Shown here piece by piece: positions 36,918 to 44,843 of a DNA stretch of 64,000 nt. The notes beneath the pieces were generated by a model that did not search any database, was not told the origin of the DNA, and saw only the letters and a list, made by a program, of their open reading frames with translations. Source of the DNA: Hamadaea tsunoensis DSM 44101 (GTDB lineage Bacteria > Actinomycetota > Actinomycetes > Mycobacteriales > Micromonosporaceae); assembly GCF_000428945.1 (NCBI RefSeq), contig NZ_AUAX01000017.1, positions 208,942-272,941 of the forward strand, given 5' to 3'. The stretch's first letter is position 1. Each line of letters opens with the position of its first letter. The position numbers and the translations under genes are program-made.

Positions 36918-37553
36918 ATGATTCTGCGCAAGCACACCCCCGTCCTTCTGCTGTGCGCCGTCCTCGGCGCTGTCTCCGCCTGCGGGCCGGAGACCTCCTC
37001 GACCGGCGCCGGCGCCGGCAGCAGCACCGGCAGCAGCACCGGCGCCGGATCCGGTGCGAGCACCGCGGCGTCGCCCCAGGCCGGCGGCGGCACCGCGGCC
37101 GGCCGCGACGACTGCCTCATCGGCACCTGGAAGCTCGACGTCGAGGACATGGCCCGCCAGATCGCCGCGAAGATCCCCAACGGCGCCACCGGCACGAGCA
37201 CCGGCACGGTCACTCTCACCTTCGGCGACAAGATGACGATCACGTACGCCAACGCGGTGATGATCACCTCGCCGATGAGCACCGGCATCAGCATGACCAT
37301 CACCGACAAGTTCGCCGGCTCCGCCGAGAGCGCCGACTGGAAGGCCGAGGACGGCAAGATCTCCGGCACCATGCCGGTCAACAACGTCAAGACGACCATC
37401 ACCATGAAGGTCGGCAACAAGGAGCAGGCCGCGCCCACCCAGCCGCTCGGCGGCGCGCTCGACCTCAGCAAGGGCGTCCTGAACTACACCTGCTCCGGCT
37501 CGACCGCCACGATGTCGAACTCCGCCGTCTCGTGGAAGCTCACCAAGGCGTAG
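36918..37553 (+). CDS. Secreted lipoprotein of unknown function
   Basis: 211 residues from ATG 36918. A lipoprotein signal peptide ends in the lipobox AVSAC (Cys at about residue 22). A low-complexity Ser/Gly/Thr/Ala linker (about 27-60) leads to a globular domain beginning CLIGTWKLD, which resembles the lipocalin-like or META-type GTW start of small secreted beta-barrels. A second Cys near residue 197 may form a disulfide. The protein would sit on the outer face of the membrane. No strong ribosome site is visible, so the start rests on the signal peptide. Confidence 0.8.
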   Translation: MILRKHTPVLLLCAVLGAVSACGPETSSTGAGAGSSTGSSTGAGSGASTAASPQAGGGTAAGRDDCLIGTWKLDVEDMARQIAAKIPNGATGTSTGTVTLTFGDKMTITYANAVMITSPMSTGISMTITDKFAGSAESADWKAEDGKISGTMPVNNVKTTITMKVGNKEQAAPTQPLGGALDLSKGVLNYTCSGSTATMSNSAVSWKLTKA

Positions 37554-37569
37554 CGCCCCCGAATCTCAA

Positions 37570-37637
37570 CGATCTTGCGCGAATGTCCCGAATTTCGTCG
37601 GGAATGTCTGGAATGCCGGTACATTCGCGCAAGATCG
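37570..37637. repeat. Dispersed intergenic palindrome, copy 2
   Basis: 17-bp perfect arms CGATCTTGCGCGAATGT (37570-37586) and its complement (37621-37637), with a 34-nt centre different from copies 1 and 3. The conservation therefore lies in the arms. It lies 16 bp after the lipoprotein stop and before the PadR gene. Confidence 0.85.
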
Positions 37638-37689
37638 GCGCAGAAAGACCGGCGCGGCGCGACGGGCGGCGGCTTAGTCGGTTCGGAAT

Positions 37690-37709
37690 AGTTGACTCTG
37701 ACTAGTTGA
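37690..37709 (+). promoter_or_regulatory. Direct repeat upstream of PadR gene, possible operator/promoter
   Basis: AGTTGA occurs at 37690-37695 and 37704-37709 (14-bp spacing), each followed within a few bases by CTGA, in a locally AT-richer stretch 15-34 bp before GTG 37724. It could be the binding site of the PadR regulator itself. This is inference from position only. Confidence 0.35.
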
Positions 37710-37723
37710 GGCTGAATACTAGG

Positions 37724-38335
37724 GTGGTGACGACGAAGCGGAAGGTCGGCAACCTGCTGGGTCTGGCGGTGCTGTCGTACCTGCTGATGCGGCCGATGCA
37801 CCCGTACGAGCTGAGCAAGGCCCTGCGGGACAACGGCGACGCGCGCAGCATCAAGTTCAACCACGGCTCGCTCTACATGGTGGTCGGCCAGCTGGCGAAG
37901 GCCGGTTTCATCACCGAGCAGGAGACCAGCCGTGACGGCGCCCGGCCGGAGCGCACCGTCTACGCGCTCACCGAGGCCGGCCGCGCCGAGCAGCGTGACT
38001 GGCTGCGGGAGCTGGTCGAGCTGCCCGAGCACGAGTACCCGCACTTCGTCGCCGCCCTGTCGCTCGTGTCGGCGCTGCCGCCGGACGAGGTCGTCGACCT
38101 GCTGAACCGGCGCCTGGACCGGCTGACCGGCGACCGGCGGTCCACTCAGGACAACTACGACGAGGCCGTCGGCAACGACGTGCACCCGCTCTTCCTGGTC
38201 GAGGAGGAGTACCGGCTGGCGATGCTGGACGCCGAGATCGCGTTCGTGCGCCGGTTCATCGAGCGGATCACCGATCCGGTCGCCGGCTGGGGCGCCGGGC
38301 TCTGGGCCGCATTCCACGAGGGGGAACGATCATGA
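37724..38335 (+). CDS. PadR-family transcriptional regulator
   Basis: 203 residues from GTG 37724 (GTG 37727 also possible); a TTG six codons upstream is less likely. The winged-helix domain (about 8-90) has LLGLAVLSYLLMRPMHPYELSKAL and the wing LYMVVGQLAKAGFI, and the helical dimerisation tail is VFL-type (about 100-200). PadR proteins repress genes for detoxification or efflux and are released by small aromatic or drug ligands. The TGA overlaps the ATG of the FAD monooxygenase, so it probably controls and is co-expressed with that enzyme. Confidence 0.92.
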   Translation: MVTTKRKVGNLLGLAVLSYLLMRPMHPYELSKALRDNGDARSIKFNHGSLYMVVGQLAKAGFITEQETSRDGARPERTVYALTEAGRAEQRDWLRELVELPEHEYPHFVAALSLVSALPPDEVVDLLNRRLDRLTGDRRSTQDNYDEAVGNDVHPLFLVEEEYRLAMLDAEIAFVRRFIERITDPVAGWGAGLWAAFHEGERS

Positions 38336-39558
38336 CTTCAACCCGTACCGCGCTGGTCATCGGCGGCGGGATCGCCGGGCCGGTCGCGGCCATGGCGCTG
38401 CGGAAGGCCGGCATCGACGCCACCGTCTTCGAGGCGTACGCGCAGACGGCCGACGGGGTGGGCGGCGCGCTCAGCATCGCCCCGAACGGTCAGCTGGCCC
38501 TGGACGTCATCGACGCCGGCGAGATCGTGCGGGCGGTCGGCGTACCGATGCGCGGCATGGTGATGCAGAGCTGGACGGGCAAGGTGCTCGGCGAGTTCGG
38601 CTCGGCCGACAGCGGGCCGCTCGCCGACCTGCCCGACATGCAGCTCGTCTGGCGCGGCGACCTCTACGCCGCCCTCTACGCCGAGGCGGCCCGCCGCGGC
38701 ATCCGCATCGAGCACGGCCGCCGGCTGGTCGGGCTGACCGAGACGGCCGACGGGGTGACCGCCCGGTTCGCCGACGGCACGACCGCGACGGCGGACATCC
38801 TGATCGGCGCCGACGGCATCCGCTCGGCGGTCCGCGGCCTCATCGACCCGGCCGCCCCGAGTCCGCGCTACGCCGGACTGCTCGGCTTCGGCGCTCAGGT
38901 CGCGGCGACCGGGCTTCCATCCACACAGGACAAGATGCACATGGTCTTCGGCAAGCGGGCCTTCTTCGGCTACCAGGTCTCCGATGACGGCGACGGCGGC
39001 TGGTTCGTCAACCTGCCGCACAAGGAGCCGATGTCGCGTACCGAGGCGATGCGGGTGCCGAACGATGAGTGGCTGCGCCGCCTGGCCGCCCAGTTCACCG
39101 AGGACCGCGTCCCCGCGCGGGAGATGATCGGCCGTACGCGGCCCGAGGACCTCGTGATCACCGGCGGACTCGAGGACATCCCGCACGTACCCGTGTGGCA
39201 CCGGGGCCGGGTGTGCCTCATCGGCGACGCGGCCCACCCGACCTCGCCGAGTTCCGGGCAGGGCGCCTCGCTGGCCGTCGAGAGCGGCGTCGAGCTTGCC
39301 CGGTGCCTGCGCGACCTGCCCTACGACCAGGCGTTCGCCGCCTACGAAGGGCAGCGCCGGGCCCGCGTCGAACGCGTCATCGCCATGGCCGCGCGGACCA
39401 ACAGCGACAAGGCCGCCGGCCCGGTTGCCCGGGTGATCCGGGACCTCGTGATGCCGGTCGCCATGAAGATGATGAAGCCCGAGAAGATGGCGTGGCAGTT
39501 CGCGTACCGCATCGACTGGGACGCACCGGTCCGCCCGGAGCTCGTCGCCGCCGCCTAG
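38332..39558 (+). CDS. FAD-dependent monooxygenase (PHBH-type fold)
   Basis: 408 residues starting ATG 38332 within the PadR stop. The dinucleotide-binding motif GGGIAG (12-17) is followed by Glu at the end of the second strand (TVFEAY). The DG motif IGADGIRSAVR lies near 162 and the GD motif VCLIGDAAHPTSPSSGQGA near 298. These three motifs define class A aromatic/polyketide hydroxylases such as TetX or RebC-like enzymes. With the PadR regulator it forms a two-gene unit, suggesting modification of an aromatic compound or drug. The substrate cannot be inferred. Confidence 0.93.
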   Translation: MTSTRTALVIGGGIAGPVAAMALRKAGIDATVFEAYAQTADGVGGALSIAPNGQLALDVIDAGEIVRAVGVPMRGMVMQSWTGKVLGEFGSADSGPLADLPDMQLVWRGDLYAALYAEAARRGIRIEHGRRLVGLTETADGVTARFADGTTATADILIGADGIRSAVRGLIDPAAPSPRYAGLLGFGAQVAATGLPSTQDKMHMVFGKRAFFGYQVSDDGDGGWFVNLPHKEPMSRTEAMRVPNDEWLRRLAAQFTEDRVPAREMIGRTRPEDLVITGGLEDIPHVPVWHRGRVCLIGDAAHPTSPSSGQGASLAVESGVELARCLRDLPYDQAFAAYEGQRRARVERVIAMAARTNSDKAAGPVARVIRDLVMPVAMKMMKPEKMAWQFAYRIDWDAPVRPELVAAA

Positions 39559-39568
39559 GATCGGCGGC

Positions 39569-40372
39569 GTGACGACTGCCGAGGAAGCCAACGAGTCGCG
39601 GGCCCGCTCCTTCGGTGCGGCCGCCGACCTGTACGAACGCTACCGTCCCGGGTACCCCGCCGCGCTGTTCGCCCACATCGCGGCGCAGGTGCCCGGGCCG
39701 CGCGTGCTGGAGATCGGCGCGGGAACGGGCATCGCGACCAGGGAACTGCTCGCGGCCGGGCTCGACGTGACCGCCCTCGAACCGGATCCGCAGATGGCCG
39801 CCGTGCTCGCCACGAAGATCGACGCGGTACGCGTACGTGCCGGCACGTACGAGGAGTTCTCGGACCCCGTGCCGTTCGACGGTCTGGTGTGCTTCCAGGC
39901 CTGGCACTGGACGGCGGACGGGCGCGTGGACCGGGCCGCCCGGCTGCTCGGCCCGGGCGGCTATCTGGGTCTGGTGTGGAACGGCGGCGTATTCGCCGAC
40001 CCGGCCGTCGAGTCCGCCGTCGAGACCCTCTACGACGAGTTCGACCTGCACGGCCACCTGCGGCCGGGCGGCATGATCGCCTCGGCGGCCGACCGGGACG
40101 TCATCGAGGATCCGGCGACGTCCGGACCGGCCGTCGAACTGGCCGCGCACCCCGATCTCGACTACCGCGGCGCCACCAAGTACGCCTGGCAGCAGGCGTA
40201 TACCGCGGAGGAGTTCTGCGGCTTCCAGGCGTCCACGTCGTCGTTCCTCATCATGCCGGCGGAGCAGCGCGAGGCGCTCCTGGCCCGCACGGGAGACCTG
40301 ATCCGGGAGCGGTTCGCCGACCGGATCACGGTGGACTGGTCGACGAACTGCTACAACACCCGGCGGTACTAG
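39569..40372 (+). CDS. Class I SAM-dependent methyltransferase
   Basis: 267 residues from GTG 39569, 10 bp after the monooxygenase stop, so possibly the same operon. The SAM-binding motif I is VLEIGAGTGIATREL (about 46-60), motif II has Glu in VTALEPD and motif III is GLVCFQAWHW. The N-terminal FGAAADLYERYRPGYP is typical of the Methyltransf_11/25 group. The methyl acceptor is unknown. The TAG stop shares a CTAG with the convergent LPVTG gene. Confidence 0.9.
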   Translation: MTTAEEANESRARSFGAAADLYERYRPGYPAALFAHIAAQVPGPRVLEIGAGTGIATRELLAAGLDVTALEPDPQMAAVLATKIDAVRVRAGTYEEFSDPVPFDGLVCFQAWHWTADGRVDRAARLLGPGGYLGLVWNGGVFADPAVESAVETLYDEFDLHGHLRPGGMIASAADRDVIEDPATSGPAVELAAHPDLDYRGATKYAWQQAYTAEEFCGFQASTSSFLIMPAEQREALLARTGDLIRERFADRITVDWSTNCYNTRRY

Positions 40373-41406
40373 CGCAGGCGGCGCCGCGACGCGTACAGGA
40401 GAATCGCCCCGGCCAGGAGCGCGGCGAGGCCGGCGCCGGTCAGGGGGCCCAGCGGCGATCCGGTGACCGGCAGCGGCGGCCGCGTGGTCGGGCTGACGGG
40501 CGGCGCGGGCGTGCTGCCGGACGGGGAGACGGGCGGGGCCGGCGTCGTGGCCGACGGCGACGGGCTGCCGTTGAGGGAGTTGCTCGGACCGGCGCTGGGC
40601 GACCCGCTGGGCGAAGGCGACCCGCTGGGTGACGCGGACGCGCTGGGCGAAGGGCTGGGGGAGACGATCGCCGCGCAGTTGGCGTGCACCTCGCCGAGCC
40701 GCAGGTGCAGAATCGGTCCACTGTAGACCTGCGTGCCGCCGGTGTCGTTGAGGACGCCCGACGCGTCGATGTCCAGCCATGCCTCCGCGGTCGGCTGGAA
40801 GGCCTGTACCGCCGGGTCCTGGTGCGGGGTCACCACGACCGTCAGCGTGCTCGGACCGATGGTGGCGAGCCCGAGATCCGCGCCCGTGATGTCGTAGACG
40901 TTCGTGCCGATCGTCGCCGGCCGGCCCAGCACGGTGAGCTGGTTCGCGTCCGTCCGGTTGTACGCCAGGGCGATCGGCCCGATCGGCGGCGGTACGCATT
41001 CGGCGTAGGAGTCCATCGAGCCGACCGACCCGGCCGCGCCGAGCTGGACGAGATCGCGGCCGTTGTAGAACAGGTTGAACGCGGTCAGCTGGGCCTGGCC
41101 GAAGTATTTCGAGGCCGCCGCCGACGTGTCGGTGACCATCGTGGCGATCGACATCCGGCTGAGCATGTTGTCGGGGTCGCTGAAGTCGCCGGGGTCGACG
41201 TCGCCGACGGCGTTGCTCACCGCGCGCCCGTACGTTCCCGAGTACGCGGTCAGCCCCAGCGGGGGTACGTCCTGCTCGGTCAGCTGTACCAGGGTGGCGC
41301 TGGCGAGCGGGTCCGGCGCGGCGGCGACGCCTCGCGGCAGGAGCAGCGCGGCGGGGAGCGTGGCGGCCAGGCCGGCGACCACCGCGACACGGGTGTGGGT
41401 ACGCAC
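40369..41406 (-). CDS. Sortase-anchored surface protein (LPVTG)
   Basis: 345 residues from GTG 41406. A signal peptide (THTRVAVVAGLAATLPAALLLPRGVAAA) is followed by a ~225-residue beta-rich extracellular domain with a Cys pair (AECVPPP and HANCA). A Ser/Pro/Gly low-complexity linker (SPSPSASASPSGSPS) of about 70 residues follows, then the sorting signal LPVTG, a hydrophobic helix and RRRLR. It should be linked covalently to the cell wall, but no sortase gene lies in the window. The globular domain is not recognised beyond a loose resemblance to choice-of-anchor surface proteins. Confidence 0.8.
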   Translation of the reverse strand: MRTHTRVAVVAGLAATLPAALLLPRGVAAAPDPLASATLVQLTEQDVPPLGLTAYSGTYGRAVSNAVGDVDPGDFSDPDNMLSRMSIATMVTDTSAAASKYFGQAQLTAFNLFYNGRDLVQLGAAGSVGSMDSYAECVPPPIGPIALAYNRTDANQLTVLGRPATIGTNVYDITGADLGLATIGPSTLTVVVTPHQDPAVQAFQPTAEAWLDIDASGVLNDTGGTQVYSGPILHLRLGEVHANCAAIVSPSPSPSASASPSGSPSPSGSPSAGPSNSLNGSPSPSATTPAPPVSPSGSTPAPPVSPTTRPPLPVTGSPLGPLTGAGLAALLAGAILLYASRRRLR

Positions 41407-41473
41407 CGCACAGAATTACCCGACAAAACCTGCAAAAGCCGACAGGCGCGCCGTGTGAGCTGCTGATACAAGC

Positions 41474-41506
41474 GTCTTGCACAAACGTCTAAGACAACTG
41501 TATGGT
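41474..41506 (+). promoter_or_regulatory. Promoter with overlapping inverted repeat
   Basis: TTGCAC (41477-41482), 18-bp spacer, TATGGT (41501-41506) resembles a vegetative promoter for the hydrolase at 41582. GTCTT / AAGAC (41474-41478, 41491-41495) brackets the -35 region and could be an operator. Confidence 0.45.
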
Positions 41507-41581
41507 TCTCCCGTGGCCGCCGAGGGGCGGCCGAGATGCCGGACCGGCCAAGGTGCGGCGCTCCGTCTCAGGAGGACAGTC

Positions 41582-42646
41582 ATGATCGAGATCGCCGCCC
41601 TGGCCGCTGCCGCCGCCGTCGCCGTTCCCGTCGCGGGCGGGCTCGCGTACCGGCAGGTGCGCCGGGCCGCCGTCGCGAGGGACCTGCGCGTCGACGGTCC
41701 GGACGGGATCGTCGAGGAGCACTACCTGCCGGTCGGCGGGGTCGAGCAGTGGGTGCAGATCCGCGGCGAGGACCGGGCCAACCCGGTGCTGCTGGTCCTG
41801 CACGGCGGACCCGGCTCGCCCTACGCGGTCTTCACCCCGCTCATCCGCTCCTGGGAGAAGGACTTCACCGTCGTCCAGTGGGACCGCCGCGGGGTCGGCA
41901 AGACCCGTGCCCGCAGCGGCCCGGCCGATCCCGGCGCCAACACCTACGCCCAGCTGCTGGCGGACGCGATCGAGGTGGTCGAGTGGGTGCGCCGCCACCT
42001 CGGCAAGGACCAGGTCGTCCTGCTGGCCGGATCGATGGGCACCCTGCTCGGGCTGCCCCTGGCCCGCCGCCGCCCCGACCTGTTCTCGGCGCTGGTCTGC
42101 ACCGACATGTACGCCGACATGCACCGCAACGAGGAAGCCGGCTACCGGATGACCCTGGAGCGCGTCCGCGCCGCCGGGAACGCCAAGGCCGTGCGCGCCC
42201 TGGAGGCGATCGGCGCCGATCCGTCCGCGTGGGACCTGCGCGCCTGGCAGACCAAGATGGACTGGACCATGAAGACCGACCCCACCACCCCCAACGGCGT
42301 CACCAAGCTGCTGTTCCCGCTCGCGTTCACCTCGCCGCTGTACTCGCTCGCCGACGTCCGCCACCTGCTGGCCGGCTTCATCGACACCCAGAAGCAGATG
42401 TACGCGGAGGTCATGCGCTACGACGCGTACGCGGACGGGACCGTGTTCGAGGTGCCGTTCCACCTGCTGCAGGGGGCGACCGACGTGCTGACCGTCACCG
42501 GGCTGGCGCAGGAGTTCTTCGAGGCGGTGTCGGCGCCGGTGAAGGAGATGGTGCTGATCGAAGGAGCGAGCCACTTCGCGGCGTTCACCCAGCCCGACCG
42601 CTTCCTCGACGCCCTCCGCCGCACCGTCCTCCCCGCCACCCGCTGA
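41582..42646 (+). CDS. Alpha/beta hydrolase, proline-iminopeptidase-like, membrane-anchored
   Basis: 354 residues from ATG 41582, with AGGAGGA 5-6 nt upstream. Residues 3-22 (EIAALAAAAAVAVPVAGGLAY) form an N-terminal hydrophobic anchor. The catalytic fold has the oxyanion motif HGGPGSPY, nucleophile Ser in AGSMGTLLG, acid Asp in GATDVLT and His in EGASHFA, with a helical cap between. The HGGPG motif and overall layout are those of proline iminopeptidases and related aminopeptidases. The substrate is unproven. A dispersed palindrome starts 16 bp after the stop. Confidence 0.88.
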   Translation: MIEIAALAAAAAVAVPVAGGLAYRQVRRAAVARDLRVDGPDGIVEEHYLPVGGVEQWVQIRGEDRANPVLLVLHGGPGSPYAVFTPLIRSWEKDFTVVQWDRRGVGKTRARSGPADPGANTYAQLLADAIEVVEWVRRHLGKDQVVLLAGSMGTLLGLPLARRRPDLFSALVCTDMYADMHRNEEAGYRMTLERVRAAGNAKAVRALEAIGADPSAWDLRAWQTKMDWTMKTDPTTPNGVTKLLFPLAFTSPLYSLADVRHLLAGFIDTQKQMYAEVMRYDAYADGTVFEVPFHLLQGATDVLTVTGLAQEFFEAVSAPVKEMVLIEGASHFAAFTQPDRFLDALRRTVLPATR

Positions 42647-42662
42647 CCCCCCTCCCTTCCCT

Positions 42663-42740
42663 CCCGACGATCTTGCGCGAATGTCCGGGCTATTCGGGCA
42701 TTCGCCGCGAAATTTGAGACATTCGCGCAAGATCGTCGGG
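42663..42740. repeat. Dispersed intergenic palindrome, copy 3
   Basis: Perfect 22-bp arms (42663-42684 with 42719-42740) contain the shared GATCTTGCGCGAATG core. The 34-nt centre is almost identical to copy 1 at 20749-20816, 22 kb away. It lies between the convergent hydrolase and ScyD/E-like genes. It is the longest stem of the three. Confidence 0.88.
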
Positions 42741-42753
42741 GTCTATCGGCGGG

Positions 42754-43860
42754 TTACAGGTGGGTGCGGAGGATGCGGCCGCCGCCGGCGCAGACGCCGC
42801 AGTCGCTGATGTACGCGTACCCGTCCTTGATGGTCAGTCCGCCCGGGAAGGTGAGCCCGCTGACCACGGTGACCGGCGCGTGACCGGGGACGACCTTGAG
42901 CAGCGTGCCGGACGGGGCGTCGGACAGCAGCGAATCGGCCGCGATCTCCAGCGCGTAGAGCGTGCCGTGCGCGTCGAAGGCGATGTCGATCAGGTTGGTG
43001 AAGCCGCCGGCGACCACGGTCGGGGCGTGGCCCGGCACGACGCGGTAGATCTTCGCCGCGCCCTTCGGGAACGGGAAGCCGGTCAGCTGGCCCAGGTAGT
43101 AGGCGCCCGCGTGGTACGCGACGCCGGTGGGCACCGCCTGGTACGGGATCTTCGTGCCGGGCGGCAGGCCGAGGAACGGCGGCGCCGGGGTGAGCTTGTC
43201 CGGGAAGACCGCGAGCGTGGAGATGCCGCCCTTGGGCGTGACGCCGAGCAGCGTGTTGCCGCCCGCGTCGGCGACGGCCAGGCCGCCGGGTCCGGGCACG
43301 ACGCTCTGCGGGTTGGAGTCGGTCTCGCCGCCGTCGGGGTTGTGCGCCTTCTCGTACGCCGAGATGTCCGCGACCTTCCGCAGCGTGAACTTGGGGGCGA
43401 GCGAGCCCGGCAGGAAGCTGTAGAGGCTGCCGAGCTTCTTTCCGGCGGCGGGCAGCTGGTTGCGCAGGTCGGGGTTGGCGCCGAGGCCGGTGGTCAGGAA
43501 GCCGATGCCGAAGAAGGTGACGTCGGACGGGCCGATCGCGCCCGAGCCGTCGGGGTCGGCCAGCGAGGGCAGGCCGGTGAGGACCCGGGCGACCTGGCCG
43601 TTCTTGATCCGGGCGAGCGAGCCGGTGGTCCCGAAGCAGGAGTCGCCGCCTTCGGGGCCGGGGAAGCAGGGACCGCTGCCGCCCTTGCCCGCCTCGGCGA
43701 CGTAGAGTGCGCCGTCCGGGCCGAAGGCCAGGCCGCGCGGGTTGTTGAGGTGCTGGGCGACGACCGTCAGCGCCTCGGGTCGGCCCGGGCCGTGGGCCAG
43801 GGCGGCGGTTGGGGCGAGCATGGCGGCCAAGGCCGCGGCTGCCGCTGTCAGTACGCGCAA
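42754..43860 (-). CDS. ScyD/ScyE-family secreted beta-propeller protein
   Basis: 368 residues from TTG 43860, chosen because GGGGGA lies 4-5 nt upstream and a signal peptide (RVLTAAAAALAAMLAPTAALA) follows directly. An ATG at 43917 gives an implausible leader. The mature protein consists of NHL/SMP-30-like propeller blades (LNNPRGLAFGPDGALYVAEAG, FTNLIDIAFDAHGTLYALEI, GGLTIKDGYAYISDCG). The family is named after scytonemin-cluster proteins but is widespread in actinobacteria with no known activity. It is exported without an anchor and convergent with the hydrolase. Confidence 0.87.
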   Translation of the reverse strand: MRVLTAAAAALAAMLAPTAALAHGPGRPEALTVVAQHLNNPRGLAFGPDGALYVAEAGKGGSGPCFPGPEGGDSCFGTTGSLARIKNGQVARVLTGLPSLADPDGSGAIGPSDVTFFGIGFLTTGLGANPDLRNQLPAAGKKLGSLYSFLPGSLAPKFTLRKVADISAYEKAHNPDGGETDSNPQSVVPGPGGLAVADAGGNTLLGVTPKGGISTLAVFPDKLTPAPPFLGLPPGTKIPYQAVPTGVAYHAGAYYLGQLTGFPFPKGAAKIYRVVPGHAPTVVAGGFTNLIDIAFDAHGTLYALEIAADSLLSDAPSGTLLKVVPGHAPVTVVSGLTFPGGLTIKDGYAYISDCGVCAGGGRILRTHL

Positions 43861-43943
43861 AGAATCCCCCTGTAAAGTGCTGCGACCGTGCGTACACGGC
43901 CGATCCGGGCTGATCAAATCGCACTTTCAGGGCATATGTCGGT

Positions 43944-43972
43944 TTGACGCGCCGGGTACGCGTGCCAACGAT
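43944..43972 (+). promoter_or_regulatory. Possible promoter of small gene at 43993
   Basis: TTGACG (43944-43949), 17-bp spacer, AACGAT (43967-43972), 20 bp before the ATG. The -35 is good, the -10 weak. AAAGTGC and GCACTTT (43874-43880, 43921-43927) form a widely spaced inverted repeat in the same divergent gap. Confidence 0.35.
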
Positions 43973-43992
43973 CATGCGTCTACGCTCGGCGG

Positions 43993-44286
43993 ATGGAGAA
44001 CGGATTCCGGATCGTGGCCGTCGTGACGATGTCCGAACAGGACGTCGAGGGCGGGCAGCGCTACGAAGATCTCGTCCTGGATCTGTTGCCCGGGTTCGAC
44101 TCCCGGGTCGAGCGGCGGCTGCGGACGCCGGACGGGCGTACCGAGGTGCAGGAGCTGTGGTTCCCGTCGCGCGACGTGATGGCGGCCGTCATGGTCCACC
44201 CGGCCCGGCTGGCCGCCCGGGATGCGTTGGGCGTCAACGCTCCGACCACGGAGGTGTACGAAGTGGACGAAGTACCTCGTCGATGA
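43993..44286 (+). CDS. Hypothetical 97-residue protein
   Basis: ATG 43993 begins MENGFRIVAVVTMSEQDVEGGQRYEDLVLDLLPGFDSRVERRLRT. The pattern resembles small ferredoxin-like alpha/beta proteins such as DUF1330- or antibiotic-biosynthesis-monooxygenase-like proteins (strand, helix, then LWFPSRDVMAAVM strand). I do not assign a family. There is no signal peptide or membrane segment. Its 3' end overlaps the convergent flavoprotein gene by 53 bp. Confidence 0.7.
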   Translation: MENGFRIVAVVTMSEQDVEGGQRYEDLVLDLLPGFDSRVERRLRTPDGRTEVQELWFPSRDVMAAVMVHPARLAARDALGVNAPTTEVYEVDEVPRR

Positions 44287-44782
44287 GTTCCAGGACCGGC
44301 GGCCACGCGTAGCCGTCCGGGCCCGGGCCGAGCGCGTCCGGGGCGGTGAAGCGTACACCGGCCCCGCGCAGCAGGTCGATGCTGCGGCCGTAGGCGGGGT
44401 GGTGCGCCAGCGCGCCCTTCACGTTCGGCGCGACGACGATCGGGACGCCCGCGCCCAGCGCCTCGTTCAGCAGGCCGAGCGGCGCGGTGTCGTTGATCCC
44501 GGCCGCCCACTGGTTGACCGTGTTGAACGTGGCCGGCGCGACGACCACCAGATCGGGCAGCGGTACGCCCTTCGGCTCGGTCGGCTCCCGCAGCGCGGTC
44601 CGCACCCGGTGCCCGGCCAGCCGGTCGATCCGCGCCGGATCGATCCACTGGGCGGCGCGGGCGGTGAGGAACGCGTACACGTCCCAGTCGCGGTCGCGCA
44701 GCCGGTGCAGGAGATCCGGCAGCGCGCTGACCGGGGGAGCGCCGCAGGCGACGACGGCGACGACGGGAGTGGGCACGTCCAC
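44234..44782 (-). CDS. Flavoprotein (phosphopantothenoylcysteine decarboxylase-like)
   Basis: 182 residues starting GTG 44782. A Rossmann-like flavoprotein fold (HFCD type) is indicated by VVAVVACGAPP at the N-terminus and VVVAPATFNTVNQWAAGINDT at about residues 78-98, the PASANT-like segment that contacts FMN and substrate. VPIVVAPNVKGALAHHPAY follows. Members decarboxylate C-terminal cysteines or pantothenoylcysteine, or prenylate FMN. Standalone actinobacterial versions like this one have no assigned substrate. The 3' end overlaps the convergent 97-residue gene. Confidence 0.88.
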   Translation of the reverse strand: MDVPTPVVAVVACGAPPVSALPDLLHRLRDRDWDVYAFLTARAAQWIDPARIDRLAGHRVRTALREPTEPKGVPLPDLVVVAPATFNTVNQWAAGINDTAPLGLLNEALGAGVPIVVAPNVKGALAHHPAYGRSIDLLRGAGVRFTAPDALGPGPDGYAWPPVLELIDEVLRPLRTPPWSER

Positions 44783-44843
44783 CGAACTTAGTGGGGGACG
44801 GGGTCCGCCCGCACGCGGACCCCGTCCTCGCTGCAGTACGGCT

